Below are positions 31,767 through 41,478 of a DNA stretch of 64,000 bases, piece by piece (positions within the stretch are counted from its first letter, which is position 1; each line of letters opens with the position of its first letter). The translations under genes were made by a program, and so were the position numbers. This DNA comes from Lithodes maja (lineage: Eukaryota; Arthropoda; Malacostraca; Decapoda; Lithodidae): positions 1-64,000 of the forward strand of contig JBAKBP010012244.1 of NCBI GenBank assembly GCA_037953745.1. Direction: 5' to 3'. The notes under the pieces were generated by a model that was not told the origin of the DNA, made no database searches, and worked only from the letters and a program-made list of their open reading frames with translations.

Positions 31767-31832
<66 letters not shown>
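31767..31832. repeat. (TC)n(TA)n compound microsatellite
   Basis: About 20 bases of CT repeat run directly into about 45 bases of TA repeat. Confidence 0.95.
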
Positions 31833-31833
<1 letters not shown>

Positions 31834-32095
31834 CCTATATATTATTTATGTTTGACCAAAGTTTGAGTGTGGCTGTGTACTTCCAAGTTAGTAACTTATA
31901 TTACAATGTAAATACTAGTCTTCAATTGAGATTAGTTTTTCATATAGGCTACATTCATTGTTAATAAATTTAGTCAATATCAAATAATCATCAACAGCCT
32001 TCAAATCCATTGCAAACCATATCCTTATTCTCAAGGTCAACCACAGCCTCCTAACATCATCACGGAGGCTTGGTTCAGCTTGGTAAGCTATGTAA

Positions 32096-32309
32096 TTAAC
32101 CCCTTCTATACCGACGACGTCTTTTGATTTTATTCTGGCTCCTACTAATCGATTGTATTCACTTTAGGAAGGATCTTTAGCAATTATAAGGCTTCGAACT
32201 ATCTCAATCAACCCTTTTAACTACCACAGATCCTTTCTAAGCTGTATAAAGTCGTCTACATATTGCTAGAATAAAATATAACATACGACGACGGTACAGA
32301 AGGGGTTAA
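32096..32309. mobile_element. TTAA foldback MITE, family F
   Basis: 214 bp, TTAACCCCTTCTATACCGACGACG to its inverse CGACGACGGTACAGAAGGGGTTAA split by the arms. Internal blocks cactttaggaaggatc and gatcctttctaagctg pair, so the whole unit can fold back. Related to the copies at 35383 and 35767. Confidence 0.85.
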
Positions 32310-33077
32310 TGGAGTATTGTTCACATTTCAGTGTAGGCAATACTTTGGAGTGCTTTTGCATATCAGTGTACTCTTAAATCATTGTATTCATAATGACTAT
32401 GGCTGATATGGTGATAGCAAACAAGTTACACGAGTTTCTACAGACTCTACACGAGACACATGTACACCATTGCAGCAAGGGAAAGGAACTGTCAATAAAC
32501 AGACGACAGAAGTATGTTCCCGCGATAGGGAGGAGCTATGCGCTACCGCCATCTAGTGCAGGGTTCCAGCCAAATCTGTAAATAATGGCCAACTACTATT
32601 AACACGGCTTATTTTCCAAGACACCCCTCTTAGGCATTCTTACTATATGCTGGAAATGGTGTCGTATTTCACACCCAAATGCCATAAAAGGGTGTCCAAT
32701 ATCAAGTCAACTCAACCCTGCTCCTACATTGGGTAGAAACTCAACCCGATTCAGACTTTCGGAGCTTGATAAGTTTTAAGAGTTTGTGTATCCATAGCTG
32801 CATTTTGTGTCCCCCCAAAGTCTGATAACCCACTTATCAGTGGGGTGGCACAAAATGTACAATGTTTACGAGCCTGCCTTCAAAATGTATATGCCTACAT
32901 AATATATACAACATTTGCTTACTATTGTTTTAAATATATATTACAAAATGACCACTACAAAGTAAAACAAAGAATATAATAAATACGAAACATCGTAATA
33001 TATTAAATATTATGAGGTATTTCAGGAACTGCAATGATCGACGACTAGACATATCGGCAATAACTTAGAATAATTAT
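32310..33077. other. Gene-free stretch
   Basis: A 62-codon reading frame at 32393-32581 has no recognisable motif. Ends with ATTAT (33073-33077), the target duplication of the second TRIM. Confidence 0.45.
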
Positions 33078-33475
33078 TGTAATGCCCTCGAAAATGTCCC
33101 GCACCCACAATAATACTAACCCGAGTTGACGTCAGGTATAGCGTAAAATAGTCGGAGATGGTAAGTCCAATAAACTCATCACGTGATAACACCACGAGAC
33201 TATCACCTGGTTCTTAAAAATCGGACTAAGGTTGCTATACTTTTAGTACGTCCGTGGTAGTACAGTGGGTTAGCGTGCGGGCCTGGTGGTGATGGTTGGG
33301 TCACTAACCAGGGTTCGAACCCCACCCAAGGCATCTCAAAACCTGTGGGTTTTTAGGGGGGTTAAATTCCCTTCAGAGGTTCGTACCCCGCGCCAGGTAC
33401 CAGGAAAAGTTGATCCTAAAGGTAGCCTGGGGATATTTCAGGAGACCATGAATTCCCTTCACACCCAGCATTTCA
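33078..33475 (+). repeat. TRIM copy 2, LTR 1
   Basis: 398 bp, TGTAATG...TTTCA. Carries the A box TAGTACAGTGG and B box GGTTCGAACCC as in copy 1. It differs from the other two by gtgcgg instead of gcgcgg just after the A box (about 33275). Confidence 0.93.
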
Positions 33476-33483
33476 TTGGTTAA

Positions 33484-33881
33484 TGTAATGCCCTCGAAAA
33501 TGTCCCGCACCCACAATAATACTAACCCGAGTTGACGTCAGGTATAGCGTAAAATAGTCGGAGATGGTAAGTCCAATAAACTCATCACGTGATAACACCA
33601 CGAGACTATCACCTGGTTCTTAAAAATCGGACTAAGGTTGCTATACTTTTAGTACGTCCGTGGTAGTACAGTGGGTTAGCGCGCGGGCCTGGTGGTGATG
33701 GTTGGGTCACTAACCAGGGTTCGAACCCCACCCAAGGCATCTCAAAACCTGTGGGTTTTTAGGGGGGTTAAATTCCCTTCAGAGGTTCGTACCCCGCGCC
33801 AGGTACCAGGAAAAGTTGATCCTAAAGGTAGCCTGGGGATATTTCAGGAGACCATGAATTCCCTTCACACCCAGCATTTCA
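33484..33881 (+). repeat. TRIM copy 2, LTR 2 (middle)
   Basis: 398 bp, followed by TTGGTGGCAGC and the 156-bp internal region, so it works as the 5' LTR of the complete unit. Confidence 0.93.
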
Positions 33882-34037
33882 TTGGTGGCAGCTAGGGAAC
33901 GTGACCAGGTAGCTACGTGGAGCACCCGTCACGCGAACCCTATACCAACAATATTGAGATTGCTGAGGTAATACAGCTACGATACCTTACGACCTTAATA
34001 ATAGGCTAGGGACTAGCCTAGTTAAAGAAGGATGTAA

Positions 34038-34435
34038 TGTAATGCCCTCGAAAATGTCCCGCACCCACAATAATACTAACCCGAGTTGACGTCAGGTATA
34101 GCGTAAAATAGTCGGAGATGGTAAGTCCAATAAACTCATCACGTGATAACACCACGAGACTATCACCTGGTTCTTAAAAATCGGACTAAGGTTGCTATAC
34201 TTTTAGTACGTCCGTGGTAGTACAGTGGGTTAGCGCGCGGGCCTGGTGGTGATGGTTGGGTCACTAACCAGGGTTCGAACCCCACCCAAGGCATCTCAAA
34301 ACCTGTGGGTTTTTAGGGGGGTTAAATTCCCTTCAGAGGTTCGTACCCCGCGCCAGGTACCAGGAAAAGTTGATCCTAAAGGTAGCCTGGGGATATTTCA
34401 GGAGACCATGAATTCCCTTCACACCCAGCATTTCA
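34038..34435 (+). repeat. TRIM copy 2, LTR 3
   Basis: 398 bp, ends TTTCA followed by the ATTAT target duplication. No difference from LTR 2 was noticed by eye. Confidence 0.93.
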
Positions 34436-34914
34436 ATTATATACAATTGAAGATTGTTTGTGACATCATATATGAGGTGGAATTATACAAAACATTTCTC
34501 TTTGTAACATTAGAGTAATAAATAATTGCTTAGGTTAACATTTCAATAATTCTGAGTATGAGTGGCGGAATATTGTAGGTGACGAACACTACCATGCAGC
34601 CGGTACATGGGCTATCCCGAAACTCAGTCCACCTCCCAGCTATAGCAGACGAATACCGGCGTGCTTGGCATATATTTACCCCTATGGTAAAGCAGCCGCT
34701 ATGCCAGATCTACATTCTTGCCTAATCACGATTTTATGTCAATGTATTTAACTTGGTTTTATTGTATTGACTAAACTGACCAACAATAACTAACCTAATC
34801 CAATAAAATCAAGTAGTACAATTCATCAAAATATAATCTTGATTACTGATTGTAAACACGAATGTAGCGGCACCACGGAAATTTCCACTTGAGGGATTTT
34901 TGTCTTGACTCCTT
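34436..34914. other. Gene-free stretch
   Basis: AT-rich; nothing recognised beyond the target duplication at its start. Confidence 0.45.
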
Positions 34915-35195
34915 TCTCCCTCATGTTTAGCCCCATTGTTTTTCTAATTTTAAGACGTTCGCCCCATTATTTTGACGATTTTAAGAACTTTCGACCCATT
35001 TCTGTCAATTTTAAGACCTTTCGTGCCATATAGGTGTCGATTTTATCCTGGTGAGCGATAGCGAGCCTGTAATATAAGAGGAACCGGCTTTCAGTCGGGA
35101 CATTTTTCTACCGAAAAATGTACAAATTTATCTTGAAAGGAGCTCAAGGGGGTGCAATCTTAAGCTTGATGGATATCTAGAGACCAAACTAAAAA
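34915..35195 (+). repeat. Interspersed repeat family G
   Basis: ctccctcatgtttagcccc, repeated attttaag spacers, gtgagcgatagcgagcctg, the ctaccgaaaaatg block and agcttgatggatatctag, in the same order as 9467-9765. Confidence 0.72.
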
Positions 35196-35382
35196 CCTCC
35201 CCTTAACCTCTATATCTCACAAACGTCTAGAGTAATCGGACTAATATTACTACCATTTGAGAGGGGTTAGCTGGAGAATAGGTGTGACAATTTACAGCCC
35301 ATTTGCTCTAGCCCTTTTTTAGTTTATAGAACGAAACTCGCAAGTGGCCAATTGAATTCCTTAGTAAGTAATTTCTCGATAC

Positions 35383-35597
35383 TTAACCCGTTCAGTACCA
35401 GGGACGACCTTTTTATTATATTCTGGCAACCATTAGCAGATTTTATTCAGCTTAGGAAGGACCTCTAGCGATAATATGACTTCAAACTATATCTGCCAAC
35501 CATTTTCACTACCATAGATCCTTCCTAAGCTGCAAAATATCGTCTAAATATAGCTAGACTAAAATATAACAAACGTCGCTTGTACTCAAAGGTTTAA
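35383..35597. mobile_element. TTAA foldback MITE, family F
   Basis: 215 bp, TTAACCCGTTCAGTACCAGG to GTACTCAAAGGTTTAA. The left arm contains cagcttaggaaggacc and the right arm gatccttcctaagctg, an inverted pair. No coding capacity. Confidence 0.85.
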
Positions 35598-35766
35598 TAG
35601 AAAAATATGAAGCTACCGTCTCCGTGTCATACTAATGCCAAGATGTCCTAATTAACAATATATTTAACTTCAAATTCCTTGTAATAGACGAGTAATCAAG
35701 ATGAGGACATGGACATTTACCGTCAGTTGGAACAAAAATGCATAGCGTACAGTACCTTAACGACCG

Positions 35767-35973
35767 TTAAGGCGACATATTTTTAATTTCATTCAAGCTA
35801 CCGTATATTTAGACGATTGTGTGCAGTTTAAGAAGGATCTGTGATAGTTAAAAAGGTTGGTTGAGATCGTTTGAAGCCATATTATTGCTAGAGGTCCTTC
35901 CTAAGCTGACTGAAATCGTCTAATAGTTGCCAGAATATGATAAAAGAAAAGTCCCTGGTAGTGAATGGGTTAA
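35767..35973. mobile_element. TTAA foldback MITE, family F
   Basis: 207 bp between TTAA sites, with inverted agaaggatctgtg and aggtccttcctaagctg blocks in its arms and CCCTGGTAGTGAATGGGTTAA-type right end. Confidence 0.75.
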
Positions 35974-36928
35974 TGACTGGCTATGGATATGGGCAAAATT
36001 ATAGTAATTACCTCCAGCAATGATTGTATATGTCCAAGAATACCGACACTCTAAAAACAAATGTAGATGAACACTTGAAAAGGGTAAATAGTGTTCACGC
36101 CGATCTACCTATAAGTGTAGTAATAAACTCGTTTAATATAATAATATACCAGTACTGTATATCATTATCAATAGGCCCAATATTTTGAAAAGGGTAAATA
36201 AACCCATTTAAAAGTATTGGTGATAGTAAACCCATCTAATTCATATTTGTTTTCACCAACCCACCAATTAATTTACAAATAAACCTAACTAATGAACTCA
36301 ATTAAAGTAATAAATACACGTGGTAGGCTACTCCAAGGACTCCAACTCACATCGAAATCATTAGAGCGTTAAATCACAATCAATATACACAATAATTTTA
36401 TATATGAAAAGGGTAAATCAAGTGTCCACAGCAATAAACCCATTTAACCTAGCTATTCTAAACGATTTTGTGCAGCTTATGAAGGATCTGCGGTAGAAAA
36501 AAGGATTAATTAAGAAAGTTCGAATCCTGTTAATGGTTGGAGAGTGGAGACCCTACTTTAACTTAATAAAATCGTCTATTATTAGCCCGCATAAAATAAA
36601 TAGGACGGTACTGAACGAGTTGAAGGTATATTGGTGGTAATAAAACCATCTAATAAAATAATAGTGGGGTGAATCGCTATCAATTTACCAGTCCAAATAA
36701 TCTTATATGGCATTTTTAGTTTATTATAATCTGGTTACCATACAATTTTCTTCAGAATTGGAAGGCCCTCTAGGAATTAAAGGGTTAATGTCTAGCTTAA
36801 TAACCCATTCAGTACCAGGGGCGTCCTTTTCATCATATTCTGGCAACTATTTGACGATTTTCTTCAGCTTAAAAAAGGACCTCGAGCAATAAGACTTCAG
36901 ACTATCTCAACCAACTCTTTTAAAAAAA
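35974..36928. other. Gene-free stretch with SINE and family-F fragments
   Basis: Holds an S1 SINE (listed separately), a degraded family-F piece near 36440-36625 and the left half of another (36797-36925, ataacccattcagtaccagg) cut by the next SINE. The motif gaaaagggtaaat recurs at about 36076, 36187 and 36407. Confidence 0.5.
36243..36385 (-). mobile_element. tRNA-derived SINE, family S1
   Basis: Minus-strand copy: on + it reads caccaacccaccaattaat, then gtaataaatacacgtgg and ctccaaggactcc. The B box is decayed. Its AT-rich part closely matches the copy at 16600. Confidence 0.65.
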
Positions 36929-37100
36929 TAGGGGAGGTGTGGTGGAGTGGTCTTGCCACTGGCCTGGTAATCCAAAGGTCCCGGGTTCAAATCCCGATGT
37001 ATCAATGGGAAGATATTATTGGGATGGAATTTGTGCTGTACCTAGTATCAGTGCATTACCACAAGCCCACCGAAACGTCAATAAAATACCCTCATTGTTC
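36929..37100 (+). mobile_element. tRNA-derived SINE, family S2
   Basis: Head: A box TGGTGGAGTGG, anticodon-arm-like actggcctggtaatcc, and B box GGTTCAAATCC, spaced as in a tRNA. The body ends before the TTAA of MITE family C. The first ~70 bases are the most tRNA-like sequence in the window, but the 3' acceptor side does not pair with the 5' side, so a SINE head is preferred over a tRNA gene. Confidence 0.65.
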
Positions 37101-37105
37101 CCTGA

Positions 37106-37750
37106 TTAACCCGGCAAGCGCGATAGGCCTCACGGAAGGCTTCCTATAGGGAACGCGATAGGCCTCACGGAAGCAAGACCATAAAAAAAGCTTTCCAAAA
37201 AAAAAAAGGACCTATCAAAACAAAGGAATTTGTCTCTAGGTGAGATCATTCCCCTCCAGTACTCATCCATGTAAATCTCACCCACCCCCCTCCCCTCCTT
37301 CCCCACCTTATTCCCCCTCCCTCCCCTCCTCAATTATCACCTATTTTCCCTCTTATTATCATCATTTATCGGTTATTTTTCTCCCGCGATAATGTAGCAC
37401 AAGTGGGTTGCAGAAAAGATCGTTATGTAACACCCAGACACCGGCCCATACCGCCCCGCTCGTCTCAGTTACCTCACAGACAGCGAGAGAGGAGGGTTGC
37501 CTGTGGCTCTCTCTCACCTGAGATTATGACCGGGTAGCCAATATCTTCGTTTTTCACCACCCAAATGCTTTTCCCACTTATTTTAGCACTCTTGAAGGTT
37601 CATATATACATCATATATGTAAAATAAAAGCATACCGAAAACAAATAATGCTCTATATTGTAAATATAACGAATTCTGTCAGAATCCAAGGCTAGAAATG
37701 CACAAATAACTACCCTAGCCCCTAGGTCTATTTAGCGCTTGTCAGGTTAA
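37106..37750. mobile_element. TTAA MITE family C
   Basis: 645 bp, TTAACCCGGCAAGCGCGATAGG to, on the other strand, TTAACCTGACAAGCGC. A C/T-rich middle (cccctcctcaattatcacct, attttccc) is shared with families A and D, so these MITEs are diverged relatives. A ~30-bp tandem duplication of gcgataggcctcacggaag lies near the left end. Confidence 0.82.
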
Positions 37751-38315
37751 ATAGCACTGTATGAATATTCCCATATTCAAAATATGCTATAGGGGTGCAA
37801 TGCCTGGTGAGTTATCTGCTCAACAGGTGGCGTTGTGTAACTTGTGTGTGTGTAAGAGTGAGAGTCCGAGTGTAGGGGTTGAGACAGTGAAGCACGGGAA
37901 CGAGGTGGCTTCTGAGATGGGGTCGTTTCGGGCCATGAGTGAGCACCGTGCCTCATGTGAAGGCAAGATGGCAGGTGCTCGTTGTACTCTACGTGCTTCA
38001 CATGTCTCACTCCCTAGACTGGAACAAGACCTCACGGGCTTCACTGTTCATTGTAAAGCAGTGAATGTTAAGGCTCTCAGCCTATGCCCGAGAGGAAGTA
38101 AGTTGGAATATAGAAAAAAAAAAAAAAAAAAAAAAAACTACCACAGATCCTTACTAAGCTGCATAATATCGTCTAAATATAGCTATAATAAAATATAACA
38201 CGTCACAGGTACTGTACTCAAAATGCTAACCCTCTGACTTCTCTATAATCCTTCCCTGGTTAACATTAGACGATTTTATTCAGGTTAGGAAAGCCCTGTA
38301 GGGACCAAAAGAGGT
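37751..38315. other. Gene-free stretch with family-F half
   Basis: A reading frame at 37761-38100 on + has no recognised domain and ends in a poly-A run (38116-38137). It could be a processed or repeat-derived piece. A right half of family F follows at 38138-38230. Confidence 0.45.
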
Positions 38316-38769
38316 AATTAGTCCATGAGCCAGGCCAGATATCGGTACCACCTGGGGTGACTAAACACGAATGGTACTAAAATGTTTATAGAGTGACTGT
38401 AAGTACATTAAGATATGATAGCCTTCTCGCACTGGTAGCTTAGTCTAATTTTTTTGATGCAATAGGGGCGCTACCCAAAAATAAAGATTTTTAGCGTGAC
38501 GCTCGGCGTTTTCCTCATTTTCTTTAAAATCCATCACACAATCATCGCGAAACTTTGAACACCTATGTAGAATTATATTCTCTACCAGAGTTGTTCCTAG
38601 GTATTTTTCAAATTTCCTCATATTTCGGAATATACTCTATATTTTGGGTATTTTCCTCTAAATCTAGAATAAATCCTTAAATATGGGGAACATTGAAAAA
38701 TATATTCTAACAGCTCTTGTAGCTTATTTGATTCTCTACAAGAATTATTCCGATGTGTATTTCAAGTTT

Positions 38770-41283
38770 TCATCAGAGGTGAATGGGAATGGTAGTGCAC
38801 TTGTGGACGTATGTGTGGGGAGGAGGCTGTGGATAGCCAACACCTTCTTCCGACACAGAATGATCCACAGGTACACGTGGAAACGGATGTTGATGATGAA
38901 GGATAAGACAGTGGTGGAACGAAAGTCATTGATTGATTATGTATGTGTGGATGAACGAATGAAGAAATCTGTGATGGATGCTAGGGTGTATAGGGGTATT
39001 GGAGGGGGTCTGTCTGATCATTATGTAGTGGTAGCTAAGGTTAGGATACAAAAGAAGTGGGTGAGGAGAGCGGGAGGGAGGCGAGAGGAGGGTGGAATGG
39101 TGAGGAGGGTGGAGAGGTTGCAGGAGGAGGAAGTCAGGGAGGAGTACAGGAGAGCAGTGGAAAGACGACTAGGTGGGTTCGACCTGGAAGTTATGGAGGA
39201 AGTGGAGGAGATGAGCAAGGTGTTTAAGGATGAGATCTGTGCAGCATGTGAGGAGGTGTGTGGAGTGAGGAGAAGAGGGAGGGGAGTGAAAGGTACAGCA
39301 TGGTGGACAGAAGAGGTAAGAATAGCTGTGGAAGAAAAGAAGAAAGCATATAGAGAGTGGTTGGGTAGTAGAGGGAATGAAGATTCCGAGAGACAGAAAC
39401 GAGCGAGGTACGTGGAGAGTAAGAGGGTGGTGAAGAGAGTAGTGAAGGAAAGTAAGAGAAGAGTAGATGAGGAATTTGGAAGGAATCTGAGTGTAAAATG
39501 GAGGGAGAGTAAGAAACTGTTCTGGAAAGAAGTCAAGAAAGTTAGGGAAGGTAGCAAGGGAAACAGTAAGGGTGTGAAAGATAAGAATGGGAGAATGCTA
39601 GCCGAGAAGCAAGAGAGAGTCGAAAGATGGAGGGAGTACTTCAGTGAGTTGCTAAATGAAAGGAATGAAGAGCCAGCAAACATAGCTGGATATGGTATGG
39701 GAGGGAGAAGAAGAGAAGTAGTGGAGGAGGAGGTGGGGATCAGGAGGTTAGAAGTGTGGGAAGCCATGAAAAGAGTGAAGTTGGGGAAAGCACCAGGAAC
39801 AGATGGAGTGTGTGGGGAAATGTTGAGGTATGGTGGTGAGATAGTGATAGAATGGGTATGGAAAATGTGCAAACTAGCATGGGAGAAGGGGAGTGCACCC
39901 GATGACTGGAAGACTGGCATAATAGTCCCCCTATATAAGGGCAAAGGGGAAAGAGGAGTGTGTGGTAACCACCGAGGAATATGTCTTCTAAGCGTAGTAG
40001 GGAAGGTATACAGTAGGGTAGTGATTGAGAGAGTGAGAGTGAGAACGGAGAAATGGATAGGCGACGAGCAGGGAGGTTTTAGGAAGGGAAGAGGATGTGT
40101 AGATCAGATTTTTACCCTGAATTGTGTTGTGGAGAAGTATCTGGAGAAGAAACAAAAGGTGTATGTTGCCTTTATGGACTTGGAGAAGGCCTATGACAGA
40201 GTGGATAGAGAAGGTTTGTGGAAAGTACTTAGAATATACGGAGTAGAGGGCAAGTTGCTGAAAGCAGTGAAGAGCATGTATGAGGGTGCAAAGGCGGCAG
40301 TACGTGTGGAGAGTGAGCAGAGCGAGTTCTTTGACCTGAATGTTGGTTTGAAACAGGGGTGTGTGATGTCCCCGTGGTTGTTTACTGTATATATGGATGG
40401 AGTTATGAAAGAAATACTATCAAGAGCAGTGGATGTTGGTGTATCGCTGAAAAGGGAGGGAATTGAGTGGAAGCTACCTATACTGCTGTTTGCGGATGAT
40501 ACAGTTCTGATGAGTGATAATGAATGGGAGTTGCAGGGTCTGGTAAATGAGTTTGGAACTGTGTGCGAAAAACGGAATTTGAAGGTAAATACGGGGAAGA
40601 GCAAGGTTATGGTCTTCGAAAGGGGTGAAGTCACAGAGTGTGAGGTGAAGCTGAACGGTCAGGCTATGGAGATCGTCAACTCTTTTAAGTATCTGGGCAG
40701 TGTGTTGAGTAAAGATGGGACTATGGATGAAGAGGTGCGGGAGAGGGTACAACAGGGGAAGAGGGTTGTAGGAACGCTAAAAGCAGTAACAAGAAATAGG
40801 GTGGTCAGTATGGAAGTGAAGAAGTCCTTGCATGACAGTGTGGTAATCCCGACACTGACTTACGGAAGCGAAGCATGGACGTTGGTTGAGAGACTCAGAC
40901 CAAGAGTGAGAGCAGTGGAAATGAATTACTTAAGGAGTGCGTGCGGAGTTACATGGAGGGATAGACAGACTAATGAGGAAGTAAGAAGGAGGTGTGGTGT
41001 GGAGGTAGATGTGCTGGAAAGTGTGAAAAGGAACAACTTGAGATAGTTCGGCCATATGGAACGTATGGAAAGCGAGAGAATGACTAAGAGGGTGTACGAG
41101 AGCGAGGTGGAGGGACAGAGGGGGAGAGGTAGACCGAATATGAGGTGGAAGGATGGAGTGAGGAACTACATGAACGAAGGTGGTGCTGGTTGGGGGGAGG
41201 GGCGTCGACTGACTGGGGACAGAGGTGCATGGGGGCGGTTCGCTCGTGGCCACCCCTTCGGGGATCACGGCGTCGGGCAATAG
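38770..41283 (+). pseudogene. RTE endonuclease (partial) / reverse transcriptase
   Basis: The reading frame is open from the insertion point to TAG at 41044-41046, and in the same frame on to TAG at 41281-41283. Visible parts: the endonuclease C-terminus (WIANTFF, HRYTW, SLIDYVCVD, SDHYVVV), then an RT with GKAPGTDGVCGEMLR, HRGICLLSVVGKVYSRV, EQGGFRKGRGCVDQI, FMDLEKAYDRV, GLKQGCVMSPWLF, catalytic LLFADDTVLMS and a thumb block FKYLGSVLSKDG. The C-terminal GHMERM and GRGRPNMRWKDG motifs lie beyond the first TAG, which replaces a tryptophan codon (TGG) of the conserved LRWFGH motif. The missing N-terminus shows that the copy is a dead-on-arrival insertion. Confidence 0.92.
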
Positions 41284-41295
41284 ATAGATAGATAG
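38770..41295 (+). mobile_element. RTE-clade non-LTR retrotransposon, 5'-truncated, nested
   Basis: Flanked by a perfect 11-bp duplication, atttcaagttt (38759-38769 and 41296-41306), so both ends are exact. It begins inside the endonuclease domain and ends in a (ATAG)n tail. It sits inside the Academ-like transposon and is therefore younger. A 3' fragment of the same family is at 49583-49895 on the minus strand. Confidence 0.92.
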
Positions 41296-41478
41296 ATTTC
41301 AAGTTTCTCCATATTTAGGGGTTTATTTCATATTTGGGGATTTTTGGTTATATTTTGGGGATAATTTATTATTGGAAGGAGCAAACATATGTAGAGTGGT
41401 TTCCATGTAATGTGTTTGTTTGTTCATGGTTTAATGGTGATATTTTTTGCAGGTGTGTGTCGACTGTTTGACGGCAGG

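Larger units (their letters stand above)
33078..34435 (+). mobile_element. TRIM retroelement copy 2, three-LTR form
   Basis: Three nearly identical 398-bp LTRs (33078-33475, 33484-33881, 34038-34435) are separated by 8 bp (33476-33483) and by a 156-bp internal region (33882-34037). A perfect 5-bp duplication, ATTAT, flanks the whole array (33073-33077 and 34436-34440). The complete internal region has the TGGTGGCAGC priming site and a purine tract (aaagaagga). The 8-bp spacer ttggttaa keeps only the first bases of the priming site. The LTRs lack the 60-bp duplication of copy 1 and have a different 3' part, so this is another subfamily. Confidence 0.92.

Noticed and set aside
36929..37001. Candidate functional tRNA gene
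   Set aside because: A and B boxes are good but the acceptor stem does not close and the sequence continues into a SINE-like body.
37761..38100. Possible host exon or gene near 37.8 kb
   Set aside because: No recognised domain, no splice or start context, followed by poly-A; kept only as unassigned sequence.
38683..38769. N-terminal extension of the RTE reading frame
   Set aside because: It lies outside the 11-bp target duplication, in Academ-like transposon sequence, so it is chance open frame.
39021..39944. 307-codon minus-strand reading frame rich in Ser/Leu/Pro
   Set aside because: Antisense of the purine-rich RTE coding sequence; no motif of its own.
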